Positions 43,311 to 53,383 are shown, counted from the stretch's first letter. The stretch is DNA of 64,000 nt from JANNVK01 sp031414415 (GCA_031414415.1 JANNVK010000070.1:1-64000), one strand, 5' to 3'. Notes: generated from the letters alone by a model not told the origin. Numbers and translations: made by a program.

Positions 43311-45143
43311 ATGACATATTTAATTTCTTTAGTATTTGCGGGAGTTTTGGCAATTGGTGGCGGAAATAACGCGGATTTGGTGGTGGCAAATTATCAAGTA
43401 TCTGAAAAAAATATCGCAACAGTTGCGTTCGTGGAAACGGAAAAATTTGAGCAAACTTATCCATTTAATGCAAATGGCAAAATTAGCGTTTCGAATGTGA
43501 ATGGCTCAATTAACATCGAGGCTTGGGACAAAAACGAAATCAAACTCGAATGGGTAAAAACCGCTGATGATAAAGAGCGACTCGATGAAGTTCAAATAAA
43601 AATTGATGCCCGACAAGATTCGTTTAGTATTGAAACTGATTATGGTTCGTGGAAAAACAGAAGCAACAAAAATTGGAATAGAAATGGAAATAATCTCAGC
43701 GTAACATATCGTTTGTTGGTTCCGAAAGGTGCATATTTGGACGAAATTGAAACCGTAAATGGTTCGGTGAATGTTTCAAATATGACAAATGTGACAAAAG
43801 TTTCGGCGGTTAATGGTCAAGTAAAAGCGATAAATTTACGCGGAACGGCTGATCTTTCGACTGTTAATGGAACAACCGAAGCCGATTTCGAAAGTTTACA
43901 ATCTGGCAGCAAAATTTCACTTTCGACTGTTAATGGAACAGTTAAACTTGTTCTTCCGTCAGACGCAAACGCGACAATCAAAGCAGATACAGTAAACGGC
44001 AGAATTGAAAATGATTTTGGTTTGCCTGTTCATAAAGGTAAATATGTTGGGCGTGATTTGTATGGAAAACTTGGAAACGGCGATGTTCAAATAAAACTCG
44101 ACAGCGTCAATGGCGGACTTTCAATCAAGCATAGAAATGATGGCAAAACACAAAGTCCGGCGACTAACCTTTTGCCAGCAAAATCGAAAGATGGCGATGA
44201 TGAATGGGATGAAGAAAACAATGTTTCGAACTCGGTTTCAAACGCTACAAACAACAGAGCAATCAGAACAATGACAATTGACGCACAAAAAATTGCAAAA
44301 GAATCAGTTGCCATTTCTGCTGGTGCAATGAAGCAAGCGGCAATTGAGATGAAACAGGCTGAAATTGAAATGCAACAAGCAGAGCGTGAAATGCAGAAAG
44401 ATAAAACTCGCTATGAGACAGCTGAGGAATTGAGTTTTATTACTAAAACAGCCGATGTTTTTAACGTCAAAGGAATACCAAAAATTACAATTATAGCTAA
44501 AAATTCTTCAGTTCAAGTCCGCAGTTGGGACAAGCAAGAAATTAGTTATTCGATTACTCAAAGAGGAAGTTCGTCTTCAAAAATCGAAGATAGTTTTAAC
44601 GTAAATCATCAAGAATCAGGGCTTTCCATCATTGCAACCGGTAAACGAAATGACTCATATCAAAACAACAATTCAACTAGAATAGAGATATTCGTTCCTC
44701 GCAAAACAAATATAAAAATTTCTGCTCGAGAAGAAATCAGACTCATTGGAGTATCTGGAGAATTTGAGATTGAAGGCATTGATGAGCAAATAAATGTGGC
44801 TGATTCAGACGGTATTCTTCGTGTTTCAAATGTGGATGGAAATATTCGCGTAATTGGATTCAAGGGAGAAGTTGATGCGAAAACAATTGATGGAAACGTC
44901 AACCTTGAAGGAGCATTTGCAAAGATTTCCGGCAAATCAATTGATGGAAATTTTGTTATTTCGATACCGGAAACAGCTGGTGTTGAAGCAGCAGCTAACA
45001 CAGATATTTTGGTCGAGAATCTGCCGGTTTCAAATCAAAAATCTGGTAGAGTGCAAATTGGTCAAGGCGGAGCAAAATTCATTTTTGAAGTTAATGACGG
45101 CAAAGTCATCATTCGCAATAACTCACAGCTAAAATCTAATTAA
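43311..45143 (+). CDS. Exported DUF4097-type (adhesin-like) beta-helical protein
   Basis: A 610-residue protein with a signal peptide and an AAGGAG site. It contains two DUF4097-like regions. The first (about 50-265) has repeats of the form ISVSNVNGSINIEAWDK, IETVNGSVNVSNM, VSAVNGQVKAINLRG, LSTVNGTTEADFE and LSTVNGTVKLVLP. The second (about 375-605) has VQVRSWDKQEISY, VSNVDGNIRVIG and KTIDGNVNLEGAFAKISGKSIDGN. Between them is a helical Lys/Glu/Gln/Met-rich stretch (KQAAIEMKQAEIEMQQAEREM). The repeats predict right-handed or trapezoid beta-helix turns. Surface or envelope function is likely; no enzyme motif is seen. It lies about 100 bases before the outer-membrane gene. Confidence 0.85.
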   Translation: MTYLISLVFAGVLAIGGGNNADLVVANYQVSEKNIATVAFVETEKFEQTYPFNANGKISVSNVNGSINIEAWDKNEIKLEWVKTADDKERLDEVQIKIDARQDSFSIETDYGSWKNRSNKNWNRNGNNLSVTYRLLVPKGAYLDEIETVNGSVNVSNMTNVTKVSAVNGQVKAINLRGTADLSTVNGTTEADFESLQSGSKISLSTVNGTVKLVLPSDANATIKADTVNGRIENDFGLPVHKGKYVGRDLYGKLGNGDVQIKLDSVNGGLSIKHRNDGKTQSPATNLLPAKSKDGDDEWDEENNVSNSVSNATNNRAIRTMTIDAQKIAKESVAISAGAMKQAAIEMKQAEIEMQQAEREMQKDKTRYETAEELSFITKTADVFNVKGIPKITIIAKNSSVQVRSWDKQEISYSITQRGSSSSKIEDSFNVNHQESGLSIIATGKRNDSYQNNNSTRIEIFVPRKTNIKISAREEIRLIGVSGEFEIEGIDEQINVADSDGILRVSNVDGNIRVIGFKGEVDAKTIDGNVNLEGAFAKISGKSIDGNFVISIPETAGVEAAANTDILVENLPVSNQKSGRVQIGQGGAKFIFEVNDGKVIIRNNSQLKSN

Positions 45144-45245
45144 GTTTTGCAACTATATTAATTTTTATACGTTTCTAAATACAACTGAAAATCTCAATTT
45201 TTTCAATTTATACAATTTTTTTTCACTAAATCTAAGAGGTGTTTT

Positions 45246-47582
45246 ATGCGGTATTTCTCTGCTCTATTTTGTTCGCTATTATTAACTTTAAATGTTTATT
45301 CACAAACACTTATCCCAACAGCTTCATTAAATTCTGATACTTCAACTGTAGATTTATCAAAAGTTAAAAGAGAGCCGTTTGTTGTCCCAAAACTTGACGT
45401 TTCGCCGGTAATTGACGGCAAACTTGATGATGAAATCTGGAAAAATGCAAAAGTTTTGCGAGATTTTATTCAGACAAGCCCGGGCGATAATGTTGCAGCT
45501 TCAAAACCGACCGAAATGATGATCGGATATGATGAAACGAGTCTTTATATTGCGTTCAAATGTTGGGATGAAAAAGACAAGATTCGCGGAAGTTTAATTG
45601 GTCGAGATGAAGCGTTTGGAGAAGATAATGTGAGAGTTTGGTTTGATACTTATGACGACCAGCGGCGTGCGTATATTATTGGTTTTAATCCACTTGGCAT
45701 TCAACAAGATGGAATTGTGACTGAAAATCAAGGAACTGATTTTAACCTCGATATTGTGATGGAATCAAAAGGTTTGATTGAAGATTGGGGTTGGTCTGTT
45801 GAGGCAAAAATTCCATTTAAATCTTTGCGATATACTGCCGGAAAAGGAAAGTTTTGGGGTTTTAATGCAGCACGAAATATTGATCGTTTTAATGACGAAC
45901 TCGACTCTTGGGTTCCACTTCCACGAAACAGCCCAGGATTTATAAGCAAATTTGGCAAATTAACTGGTTTAGACGAAATTAAAACCGAACGCACTTTTGA
46001 AATAATTCCTACGCTAACATTTAAAGAAACCGGCAGTCGCGTCTCGCGAACAAAATTTTCAAATCCTCCGATTGAGCCTGATTTTGGGTTTACTGCAAAG
46101 CTCCAAATTTCTCCAAATGTCACGCTCGATGCTGCCTATAATCCTGATTTTGCCGATACAGAAGCCGATGCTCCAATCGTCGAGGCAAATCAAAGATTTG
46201 AGAATTTCTTTCCAGAAAAACGTCCATTTTTTCTTGAAGGTTACGATGTTTTCAATACGCGAATACAAGCAGTTTACACACGTCGTGTTCAAAATCCAGA
46301 TGTCGCATTAAAACTTACCGGCAAAACGGGTAAAAATTCGTTTGGGATTTTTGGGGCTGTTGACCAGCCACTTTCAGATAATCCGAACAAAAAGAAGGCG
46401 TATGTTGGAGTTATGCGTTTGAAGCGAGACGTTGGTGCTGAGTCAAATATTGGTTTTCTCGCAACAACTTATAATTTTGAACAGCGAAACATACCAAACG
46501 GAGATTTATTTTCAGAGCGACAAAAGAACAACGTTTATGGTTTTGATGGACGTTGGAAAATAAATGAACAATCGTCGTTTTCTGCTCAAGTTTTACGCTC
46601 AACCGCAGTCGATAGATTTTATAATCCGGATACTGACGATGATAAATATGAAAAGGGAAATGGCATAAGTCACAGTTTTGGTTATAGTTACGATGATAAA
46701 AACAAAGGTTGGGGGTTTGGTGGGAATGGGACATCAGGAAAGTATCGGTCAAATTTAGGATTTACCAGACGAACTGATTCGATGAACAATTTTGTTTATG
46801 GCAACTTACGTTCTGATCCAAAACCGAAGGCTTTTATCATCAATAAATCACTAAATACGAGCTTTGGTGTTCGCAACGACTACAAAGGACGCTTGCAAGG
46901 TTGGGCACTTGAGTTCAATTTAAACACTGATTTGAAAGGAAATTCTGAATTTGGTTTTGGCGGTTTCGTCGGAAATGAAACTATTTACGAAGATGAATTT
47001 GGACGACGCAGAACTTCGCCGACCGCAACGAATGGTGCGTTTTTGGGTGACCCAAAACGTTCTGCAAAACAAGGTGGCGGTTTTACATACTTTAATAAAA
47101 GATTTAACAAAAGATTTTCGTTTTATACGAGTGCAAATTTAAATTTTAATAACTTTGATTATGATTTAGATTCAAATGGTTTTCTTGACCCGAAAAAAGG
47201 AACTCAATGGAGTTTTGATCTTGGAACTGATTTAAAACCAACAGATAAATTAAATGTTAATTTGGGTTACAGCAAATCTAAACTGACTCAAAACGACACA
47301 AACATCGTTGCATTTGATGCTAATATTTTTGAATTTCGCTCGACTTATCAATTTTCACGATTTGTATTTGTCAAAGCCCGTTTAGATTACGACACTTTGG
47401 GTTCGAGGCTTTTTGGTCAATATACTTTTGGTTGGACACCAAGTCCGGGCAAGGCTTTTTATGTCGGCTACAACGATAATTGGCGAAAACTTTCTTATCT
47501 AGCTGGCGGACAACGTGAACTAACGCAACTAAATAGAACTTTTTTTATGAAGTTCTCTTATCTATTTCGAAAAACTATTTGA
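45246..47582 (+). CDS. DUF5916-type outer-membrane protein with CBM9-like domain
   Basis: A 778-residue protein with a signal peptide (ending YSQT) and an AGAGGTG ribosome-binding site. Residues about 45-240 are a CBM9-like sugar-binding fold (ISPVIDGKLDDEIWKNAK..., VRVWFDTYDDQRRAYIIGFNPLG, WSVEAKIPFKSLRY). The following DUF5916 region carries the hallmark FENFFPEKRPFFLEGYDVF, and the rest is an amphipathic beta-barrel ending in TFFMKFSYLFRKTI, with aromatic residues at the C-terminus as in outer-membrane proteins. Its role is probably uptake or binding of glycans; the substrate is unknown. Its stop codon runs straight into a long GTGAAAA repeat. Confidence 0.9.
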   Translation: MRYFSALFCSLLLTLNVYSQTLIPTASLNSDTSTVDLSKVKREPFVVPKLDVSPVIDGKLDDEIWKNAKVLRDFIQTSPGDNVAASKPTEMMIGYDETSLYIAFKCWDEKDKIRGSLIGRDEAFGEDNVRVWFDTYDDQRRAYIIGFNPLGIQQDGIVTENQGTDFNLDIVMESKGLIEDWGWSVEAKIPFKSLRYTAGKGKFWGFNAARNIDRFNDELDSWVPLPRNSPGFISKFGKLTGLDEIKTERTFEIIPTLTFKETGSRVSRTKFSNPPIEPDFGFTAKLQISPNVTLDAAYNPDFADTEADAPIVEANQRFENFFPEKRPFFLEGYDVFNTRIQAVYTRRVQNPDVALKLTGKTGKNSFGIFGAVDQPLSDNPNKKKAYVGVMRLKRDVGAESNIGFLATTYNFEQRNIPNGDLFSERQKNNVYGFDGRWKINEQSSFSAQVLRSTAVDRFYNPDTDDDKYEKGNGISHSFGYSYDDKNKGWGFGGNGTSGKYRSNLGFTRRTDSMNNFVYGNLRSDPKPKAFIINKSLNTSFGVRNDYKGRLQGWALEFNLNTDLKGNSEFGFGGFVGNETIYEDEFGRRRTSPTATNGAFLGDPKRSAKQGGGFTYFNKRFNKRFSFYTSANLNFNNFDYDLDSNGFLDPKKGTQWSFDLGTDLKPTDKLNVNLGYSKSKLTQNDTNIVAFDANIFEFRSTYQFSRFVFVKARLDYDTLGSRLFGQYTFGWTPSPGKAFYVGYNDNWRKLSYLAGGQRELTQLNRTFFMKFSYLFRKTI

Positions 47583-47702
47583 AAAGGTGAAAAGTGAAAA
47601 AAGTGAAAAAAGTGAAAAAGTGAAAAAAGTGAAAAAGTGAAAAAAGTGAAAAAGTGAAAAAGTGAAAAAGTGAAAAGGTGAAAAGGTGAAAAGGTGAAAA
47701 GG
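47581..47702 (+). repeat. Tandem array of GTGAAAA-type units
   Basis: About fifteen units of 7-9 bases, GTGAAAA with a variable A-run and with GGTGAAAA forms toward the end, begin at the stop codon of the DUF5916 gene and fill half of the 244-base gap. There is no hairpin potential. Confidence 0.9.
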
Positions 47703-47754
47703 CGTGTAAAATTATTGCACGTCGAATTTATTTTAAGGAAATGCTTAAAAGTTC

Positions 47755-47783
47755 TTGTATTTGATTAAGTAATAGTGTATAAA
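47755..47783 (+). promoter_or_regulatory. Promoter candidate for the glycine-zipper protein gene
   Basis: -35 TTGTAT (47755-47760), a 17-bp spacer and -10 TATAAA (47778-47783). Right after it, TTGTC-TT-GACAA (47786-47797) is a short perfect inverted repeat that could be an operator. An AAAGGAGA site precedes the ATG at 47827. Confidence 0.45.
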
Positions 47784-47826
47784 CGTTGTCTTGACAAGAT
47801 TTCTTGTTATTTGAAAAGGAGAAGAA

Positions 47827-48873
47827 ATGAGTTTATTTCACAATTTTAGGGCTGTCGCCGTGGCAGTTTCGATCGTATTATTTTCTTGCCTGAGCTTAAT
47901 AACCCAAACAATTTCAGCACAAACAACAACCGCAGATTCAAAAATTGCATTACAACGCGGCTATCGCACCGGATATTCTGACGGATATATGTCCGGCTAT
48001 CGTGATGTTTCAGAAAATGCGGCTCGAAATTTCGAAAAACACCGCGAATATTCAAAAGCAGACCGTGCATTTACGCCAAATTACGGTTCGCTTGAAGATT
48101 ATCGCGATGGTTATCAACAAGGATTTGAAAACGGTTACAATACAGGTTTCGAAAAACGCAGTTTCGATGCTTTGTTGCCGACAAATTTATCAAAACGTGG
48201 TGCAACGTCAATGCCAATCGGCACTTCAACGTCTGCTTCGTCGTCTTTGCCAAAGAAACCGACAACAACATCTAATCCAAAATTAACAACCAAAACAAAC
48301 GCTCCAATCGCATCGCAACCGAGTGGCGAGCCGATTATTTTGATTCCAACTGATACTGAGTTGATAATCGAATTAACGAGTGAAATCAACACTTTAACCG
48401 CAAAAGCTGGCGACAAATTTACGGCAAAAATAGTTTCACCATACGAAATTACTGGTGCTTTAATTGATGGTCATATTGTTAAAGTAACACAGCCTGGAAG
48501 ATTAAAACGGCGTGCCGGAATCCAATTTTCGTTTGACCAAATTCGCTTAAGTGAAACTCGTTGGAGTAATTTTAATGCCATTTTGACTGAAGTAATTCCT
48601 GAAAAAGACAACAATGTCAAAGAAGTTGACGTTGAAGGAAATGCCAAAGGCAAAGGAACGCTCAAAAAAGACGGCATTACAGTCGGCGGTGCAACCGGAG
48701 CCGGATTGTTAGTCGGTGCAGTTGTTGGCGGACCAGTTGGTGCAGCTGTCGGTGCGGGAGTTGGTGCAGCTTTTGGCGTTGGTGCAATTGTTATCGAACG
48801 CGGGAAGCAAATAAAACTGACAAACGGACAGCAATTAAGAATTAAGACAGGTTACGAAGTTCAGATTCGTTAA
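47827..48873 (+). CDS. Exported glycine-zipper protein with repeated YxxGYxDGY motifs
   Basis: A 348-residue protein with a signal peptide (to ISAQT). Near the N-terminus are YRTGYSDGYMSGYRD and YRDGYQQGFENGYNTGFEKR, a Gly/Tyr repeat spaced every four residues. A Ser/Thr/Lys-rich linker follows (about 125-170). Residues about 178-270 form a beta domain (TELIIELTSEINTLTAKAGDKFTAKIV...GALIDGHIVKVTQPGRLKRRAGIQFSFDQIRL) of the type seen in TrbI/VirB10-like barrels. A glycine-zipper stretch (about 278-320, GGATGAGLLVGAVVGGPVGAAVGAG) probably inserts into a membrane. Function is unknown. A strong terminator follows. Confidence 0.75.
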   Translation: MSLFHNFRAVAVAVSIVLFSCLSLITQTISAQTTTADSKIALQRGYRTGYSDGYMSGYRDVSENAARNFEKHREYSKADRAFTPNYGSLEDYRDGYQQGFENGYNTGFEKRSFDALLPTNLSKRGATSMPIGTSTSASSSLPKKPTTTSNPKLTTKTNAPIASQPSGEPIILIPTDTELIIELTSEINTLTAKAGDKFTAKIVSPYEITGALIDGHIVKVTQPGRLKRRAGIQFSFDQIRLSETRWSNFNAILTEVIPEKDNNVKEVDVEGNAKGKGTLKKDGITVGGATGAGLLVGAVVGGPVGAAVGAGVGAAFGVGAIVIERGKQIKLTNGQQLRIKTGYEVQIR

Positions 48874-48894
48874 TTTCATCTAATAAAACTAACA

Positions 48895-48937
48895 AATCGC
48901 AAAATTCGCCAATATTTGGTGAGTTTTGCGATTTTTT
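48895..48937 (+). terminator. Intrinsic terminator after the glycine-zipper gene
   Basis: A near-perfect 18-bp stem (AATCGCAAAATTCGCCAA with its complement, two mismatches), a short loop and a T-run on the plus strand. It separates this gene from the convergent signalling operon, whose last stop is at 48951. Confidence 0.85.
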
Positions 48938-48950
48938 ATTGTCCAATTTT

Positions 48951-51188
48951 TTAGCTGCCAACAACGCTTAAATCAGTTTTGTTCAGATATTTAATCATTG
49001 AGATGCTCGTTCCATCGTCAACTTGCTCGAAGATTACTTCATCCATTAAAGATTTCATCAGTTTTAAACCCCAACCTCTGCGACCTTCATTTGGTTCAAT
49101 TTTTTTAGTTTTTGAACTAGGCATTTTCACGCCGCGGTTAGAAACTTTGATTATTATTTTATCGTCTTCAATGGTAAATTTTTGGTGAATTTTACGATCT
49201 GGACTAAATGAATGTTCGGTTGCATTGATACAAGCCTCAACCAACGCCGTTTTTATTTGATTTATTGCCTTAGTTGAAAAGTTGTGTCGCTTGGCAATTT
49301 CTTCAATTGCGTGTGCGGCAATTAATTCTGTATCATCGCCCATCGGCACAATCATTTCATATTCATTCGGCTTAAGTCGTGGTTTTACAATGCTTTCCGC
49401 ATCAAGTATTGACACCAAAAGTTCGATTTGTTTGCGACTCGAACCGTAAGCGTTTCGTTCGCGTAGAACATCGCTCGCATCTTCAGAAAAACCTTCGGGC
49501 GTAATTAACCAAATTTTATAATTAGAAAAGTTACACATTATTGCTGCAATTTCAAGGCGATCACACCAAAACTCGGTCAATTCTTTCGTTGCTTCAAGTT
49601 TCGAATCAACTTCAGCAACTAACCAAACAACCTCGTTTTCATCCAAATATGTTCCGTAATCAAACCCAAGTGCGACTGAACAACGTTCGTTATCAGAGAT
49701 TTGCTGAATCTGCGGATAAAAAGCCACGCAATTTGCAGTATAAACAATCTGAGGCAATTTCAATTTGTCGCTATCTTTAAGCATTTGAACAATTTCTGTG
49801 TCTTCATAACCTTTCAAATTAGTTTTAAAACTAGCATAATCGAACAAATCTTTGGGCAATTCTTGACAATTAAATATGGCTAAAAGCTCACGCAAACCAA
49901 GTGCAGAAGTTTTGCGATAAAAACTTGCCATTGTTAAAGGTGCTTTTTTCAAACTTTCGGAAAGAAATTCGGCAACGACTAAGGCTCTCGGTTCTGAAAG
50001 AATTTCGAGCCGAAAACGGAGTTTTATGTAATCAGCAACAACATCAGAATTATCTTTAACTTCAATGATTGTTTTATTTAGAAGAATAATTTCATAAGTA
50101 TTTAATGCTCGAATAATTCTTGAAAATTCAATATCTGAAACATTTAAACGCCGCCGCCAGACTTCAATTTCAGTCTTGCTAACTGTTGCAGTTAAAGAAT
50201 CATAGAGCAAGCAAATTATTTGTCTTTGAGTTTGCTGATTCGGCGAAATTTCATCAAAAATTGTGTCGTAAATATTGCCGAGTTTTCCGCCAAATAATTC
50301 ATTAATGTAAATTTTTTCAAGTTTCTGGAATGAATCCAAATTTTCGCCCGCATCTCTCGCCGAGCTTAAAATAGAATTAATGAAAAGCGAATTTCCGGCG
50401 AACTGATGAACAATCAAATCACGGGTTTGGTCGTTAAGTTTGACATCAAATTCTTTAGCTAAACCTTCAATCAATAATGTCGAATCAGAAACCGTAAGTC
50501 GTTCTAATCTCAGCACTTCAATATTTGTCAGTTTAGTATTTCCGCTTTGCGTAGCGTTTAAAATAAACCGTCTTTTGCCTGAAAGAATAAATTGAATCTC
50601 AGCTCGAGAAAGAATTTCTTTCAGTTCTTCAATCAGCGAAACTTCGCCGATAAGATTTTCAGCAAGATGCAGATTGTCGATAATAACTATCGATTTTGCA
50701 CCGTGAGCTGCCGCACGAAGCGGTGAACTCAGACAATTTCGGACAAATGAACGCTCGTCTTCGAGTTTGCTTTCAGTCTCACAAGAATCTACCAGACGAT
50801 CAATCCAAGGAGCATCTGCTGGAATTGCTTTTTGGGCAATTTCGCAAATTTCAGGCGAAGAACTTATGAGCGATGAATCGTTACGTCTAAATGCAACTAC
50901 TTGCAATAAATAGGTTTGGAGAAAACTTCGAGCCGCTTGAACAGCAGTTTTATGGATAGGATTAAAGGCAAAATAAATTGGGATTACATCGCCTTGGGTT
51001 TGAAATATCTTGTCATAAACCTGTTGCAAAAGTTCGCTACAACCTTCGCCTAAAGCAGATAAAACAAGTAAACCGCGAATCTCTTTATCTAATTTAGCGT
51101 GTTTTAAAATTTGCTCAAGTTCAATGTCCCGACCAACAAAGTGTTCAGCAGAAACTCGCGACAATATTTTTTTTTGTTCTAAATTCAT
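48951..51188 (-). CDS. Degenerate AAA/STAND-like NTPase fused to RsbW-type ATPase domain
   Basis: A 745-residue protein starting at the ATG at 51188; the longer frame begins at a TTG. The N-terminal NTPase-like region opens with EHFVGRDIELEQILKHA. The P-loop position reads SALGEGCSELLQQ, lacking the GKS/T, and the Walker B position reads SIVIIDNLHLAEN, so nucleotide hydrolysis is doubtful. Helical sensor-type regions follow. The last 135 residues are a HATPase_c domain of the anti-sigma kinase class, with the N-box ALVEACINATEHSF and GRRGWGLKLMKSLMDEV. It probably phosphorylates or sequesters an anti-sigma antagonist, or signals by binding. It is cotranscribed with the diguanylate cyclase gene. 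Confidence 0.8.
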   Translation of the reverse strand: MNLEQKKILSRVSAEHFVGRDIELEQILKHAKLDKEIRGLLVLSALGEGCSELLQQVYDKIFQTQGDVIPIYFAFNPIHKTAVQAARSFLQTYLLQVVAFRRNDSSLISSSPEICEIAQKAIPADAPWIDRLVDSCETESKLEDERSFVRNCLSSPLRAAAHGAKSIVIIDNLHLAENLIGEVSLIEELKEILSRAEIQFILSGKRRFILNATQSGNTKLTNIEVLRLERLTVSDSTLLIEGLAKEFDVKLNDQTRDLIVHQFAGNSLFINSILSSARDAGENLDSFQKLEKIYINELFGGKLGNIYDTIFDEISPNQQTQRQIICLLYDSLTATVSKTEIEVWRRRLNVSDIEFSRIIRALNTYEIILLNKTIIEVKDNSDVVADYIKLRFRLEILSEPRALVVAEFLSESLKKAPLTMASFYRKTSALGLRELLAIFNCQELPKDLFDYASFKTNLKGYEDTEIVQMLKDSDKLKLPQIVYTANCVAFYPQIQQISDNERCSVALGFDYGTYLDENEVVWLVAEVDSKLEATKELTEFWCDRLEIAAIMCNFSNYKIWLITPEGFSEDASDVLRERNAYGSSRKQIELLVSILDAESIVKPRLKPNEYEMIVPMGDDTELIAAHAIEEIAKRHNFSTKAINQIKTALVEACINATEHSFSPDRKIHQKFTIEDDKIIIKVSNRGVKMPSSKTKKIEPNEGRRGWGLKLMKSLMDEVIFEQVDDGTSISMIKYLNKTDLSVVGS

Positions 51189-51218
51189 TGAATTAAATAC
51201 AAACAACCAATTCGCAGT

Positions 51219-53252
51219 TTATTTCACAACTAATTCGTCAAATTCTTCGAAAATCATCACCATATTTCGTCCATTTCCTTTCGCTTGATACAGTGCTTTA
51301 TCTGCCGCAACAATCAAATCTTGCGGAGTTCGCAAAGTTGCCGTACAAACCGCAACTCCAATGCTGATAGTGACTTGCCGATTTGGAAAAGTAGTATTTT
51401 CGACTCTTAATCTTATTCTTTCTGCAATAATTTGAGCCTCAATAAATGTAGTTTGTGGAAGAAGAATAGAAAATTCTTCGCCACCAAATCTTGCAGCAAT
51501 ATCCGCTCCGCGAAGCGTTTCTTTCAAACATTGAGCAACTAATTTAAGTGCTTTGTCGCCTTCTGCGTGTCCAAACGAATCGTTATAAGACTTAAATTTA
51601 TCGACATCAACCATCAAAAAAGCCATCGGAAATCCGTGTCTTTGTGAACGAATTATTTCTTCATTGAGACGAATTTCAAGATAACGACGATTAACCAAAC
51701 CAGTTAGAGCGTCGGTAATAGAAAGTTGTTGATATTCGCCAGCTTTGTTTTTTAAAGCCGTTCGGTCAAGTGCAACAGCGAGTTGCGGGACAATTGTATC
51801 AAGTAATTCAAGGTCAAGTTCGTTGTAAATTCCACCGCCAATTTTGTCAGTAACATTTAAAACTCCAACTTTCCTTGCCCCAATTGTTATCGGATAACTG
51901 ATAAATGATTTCGATTTATAAAGCCAATCAGTTGGTGCCGGCTCAACTTCAATGCTTCTTATGTCTTTTACCAACAATGGTTTACCGCTTTCCAAAACAG
52001 TATGAGCAATTCGTTTACCAACACTGCCACGCCAAGATTCTGAGTCGCTTCCTATCGCAACTTTGACTTCTAAGTTCTCGCCAGATTCGTCTAAAACTAA
52101 CAGCGAACTTCTTTCTGCACGTAGCAATTCGGCACAAGTTTGAGCAAGTAAAGACCAAAAATCTTCGCTGTCTATTCTCTCCAAACCTCGACTGAATTTT
52201 TGGACGGCGTTTGATAACCACGATTGTTTTTCAACCTGTTCGCGAAGTCGCAAAATCTCAAGTGGCGATGCCAGATTTTTGCAAAACTGTAAAATTTGAC
52301 GCTTTTGTTTTTCGTCAACTTTTTCGCCAACCGCAATTGTTGCTCTCACTTCATCGCCGATAAAAATTGGAAATAACTGAAAGGATTTGTCTTCTGAGTT
52401 ATTTTCGGACTTAAATTTTACTTCAAATGATGTTTTAGGTTTTGAAGCTTCAGAAAACATTTGAATATTCAAATCAAACTCGTTTTGTGACAAATCTTCG
52501 CGAAATTTTCCGGCAGCAATTGCAATTTCTAGTTTATCTGTTTTTTTCTCAAGCCATGCCAACGAAGAAAAATGATGATGCTTGCTTAAAAATTGTAATG
52601 AAGAAGTGCAAGCATCGCGGTAGTTTTTGCTCAAAAGTGAGCCAAAAAACGCACGATATGCCGCAAATTCGTCTGCATCCTCTGTGTTTGCTTCATTTAC
52701 AACTTTGTCAATTTTTTCGCTGACAACAATTTCATCTTTTGTTTCCGGTTCTTTCAACCAAAGAAGTTCTTGCAACTCATCATCGTCTAGCTTTTCGAGT
52801 TTCTGTGAAAGTTTTATCTCTTCATTTAATGAACCAGAAAGCAAAGCGTTATCAAAAAGAGTTTCAGATGAAAACTGTTGCCAATCGCCGGAAATTGCTC
52901 TATTTGTCGCTATTTTATAATCTTCTGATTTACGAAATGTTCTGCCAATAATTGCAACAAAATTTTCGCTTGGAAGTTGAACTGCTGTGTAACTTAAACC
53001 TGCATGGCACTGAAAAGAGACTGATTTTTTTGCACTTTTTACGTGATTAAATGCCTCGCCGCAGAACGATTGGCAAAGCGGCGAATATCGTTCGGAATTT
53101 TGCAAACTTTTACATATCGAGTTGTTGTTTGATTCTGAAACAACAGTCGATTCTTCACCTTCGACAATCACAATAGCTAATCCGCTTTCGTTTGCCAAAG
53201 TTTCTTCTAAAACTTTCCATGAAGAATTTTTACTGAGTTGTTTCGTCTGCAT
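51219..53252 (-). CDS. Diguanylate cyclase with PocR-like and GAF sensor domains
   Basis: A 677-residue protein. The N-terminus has a PocR-like ligand domain with Cys residues (PLCQSFCGEAFNHVKSAKKSVSFQCHAGL). A middle region of about 200 residues is of unclear type. A GAF domain follows (IDSEDFWSLLAQTCAELLRAERSSLLVLDESGENLEVKVAIG...PLLVKDIRSIE). A C-terminal GGDEF domain has the active-site ARFGGEEFSILLP (about residue 590) and a product-inhibition I-site RGAD five residues before it. It therefore should synthesise c-di-GMP and be feedback-limited. No EAL domain is present. The HATPase gene follows about 30 bases downstream. Confidence 0.9.
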   Translation of the reverse strand: MQTKQLSKNSSWKVLEETLANESGLAIVIVEGEESTVVSESNNNSICKSLQNSERYSPLCQSFCGEAFNHVKSAKKSVSFQCHAGLSYTAVQLPSENFVAIIGRTFRKSEDYKIATNRAISGDWQQFSSETLFDNALLSGSLNEEIKLSQKLEKLDDDELQELLWLKEPETKDEIVVSEKIDKVVNEANTEDADEFAAYRAFFGSLLSKNYRDACTSSLQFLSKHHHFSSLAWLEKKTDKLEIAIAAGKFREDLSQNEFDLNIQMFSEASKPKTSFEVKFKSENNSEDKSFQLFPIFIGDEVRATIAVGEKVDEKQKRQILQFCKNLASPLEILRLREQVEKQSWLSNAVQKFSRGLERIDSEDFWSLLAQTCAELLRAERSSLLVLDESGENLEVKVAIGSDSESWRGSVGKRIAHTVLESGKPLLVKDIRSIEVEPAPTDWLYKSKSFISYPITIGARKVGVLNVTDKIGGGIYNELDLELLDTIVPQLAVALDRTALKNKAGEYQQLSITDALTGLVNRRYLEIRLNEEIIRSQRHGFPMAFLMVDVDKFKSYNDSFGHAEGDKALKLVAQCLKETLRGADIAARFGGEEFSILLPQTTFIEAQIIAERIRLRVENTTFPNRQVTISIGVAVCTATLRTPQDLIVAADKALYQAKGNGRNMVMIFEEFDELVVK

Positions 53253-53383
53253 CTTTATCCGTCTTGAAGTTTAAAAAACTAAATTACTCCAACTAGATAC
53301 GTCCAATTGAGGTCTAATTTCAATTAAAATTTTATCGTTTTCAAAACTATTTTACAATGATAAACAAACGCTTTTTGTTAAAC

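Noticed and set aside
47581..47702. CRISPR or structured RNA from the GTGAAAA array
   Set aside because: Units are only 7-9 bases with no spacers and no self-complementarity.
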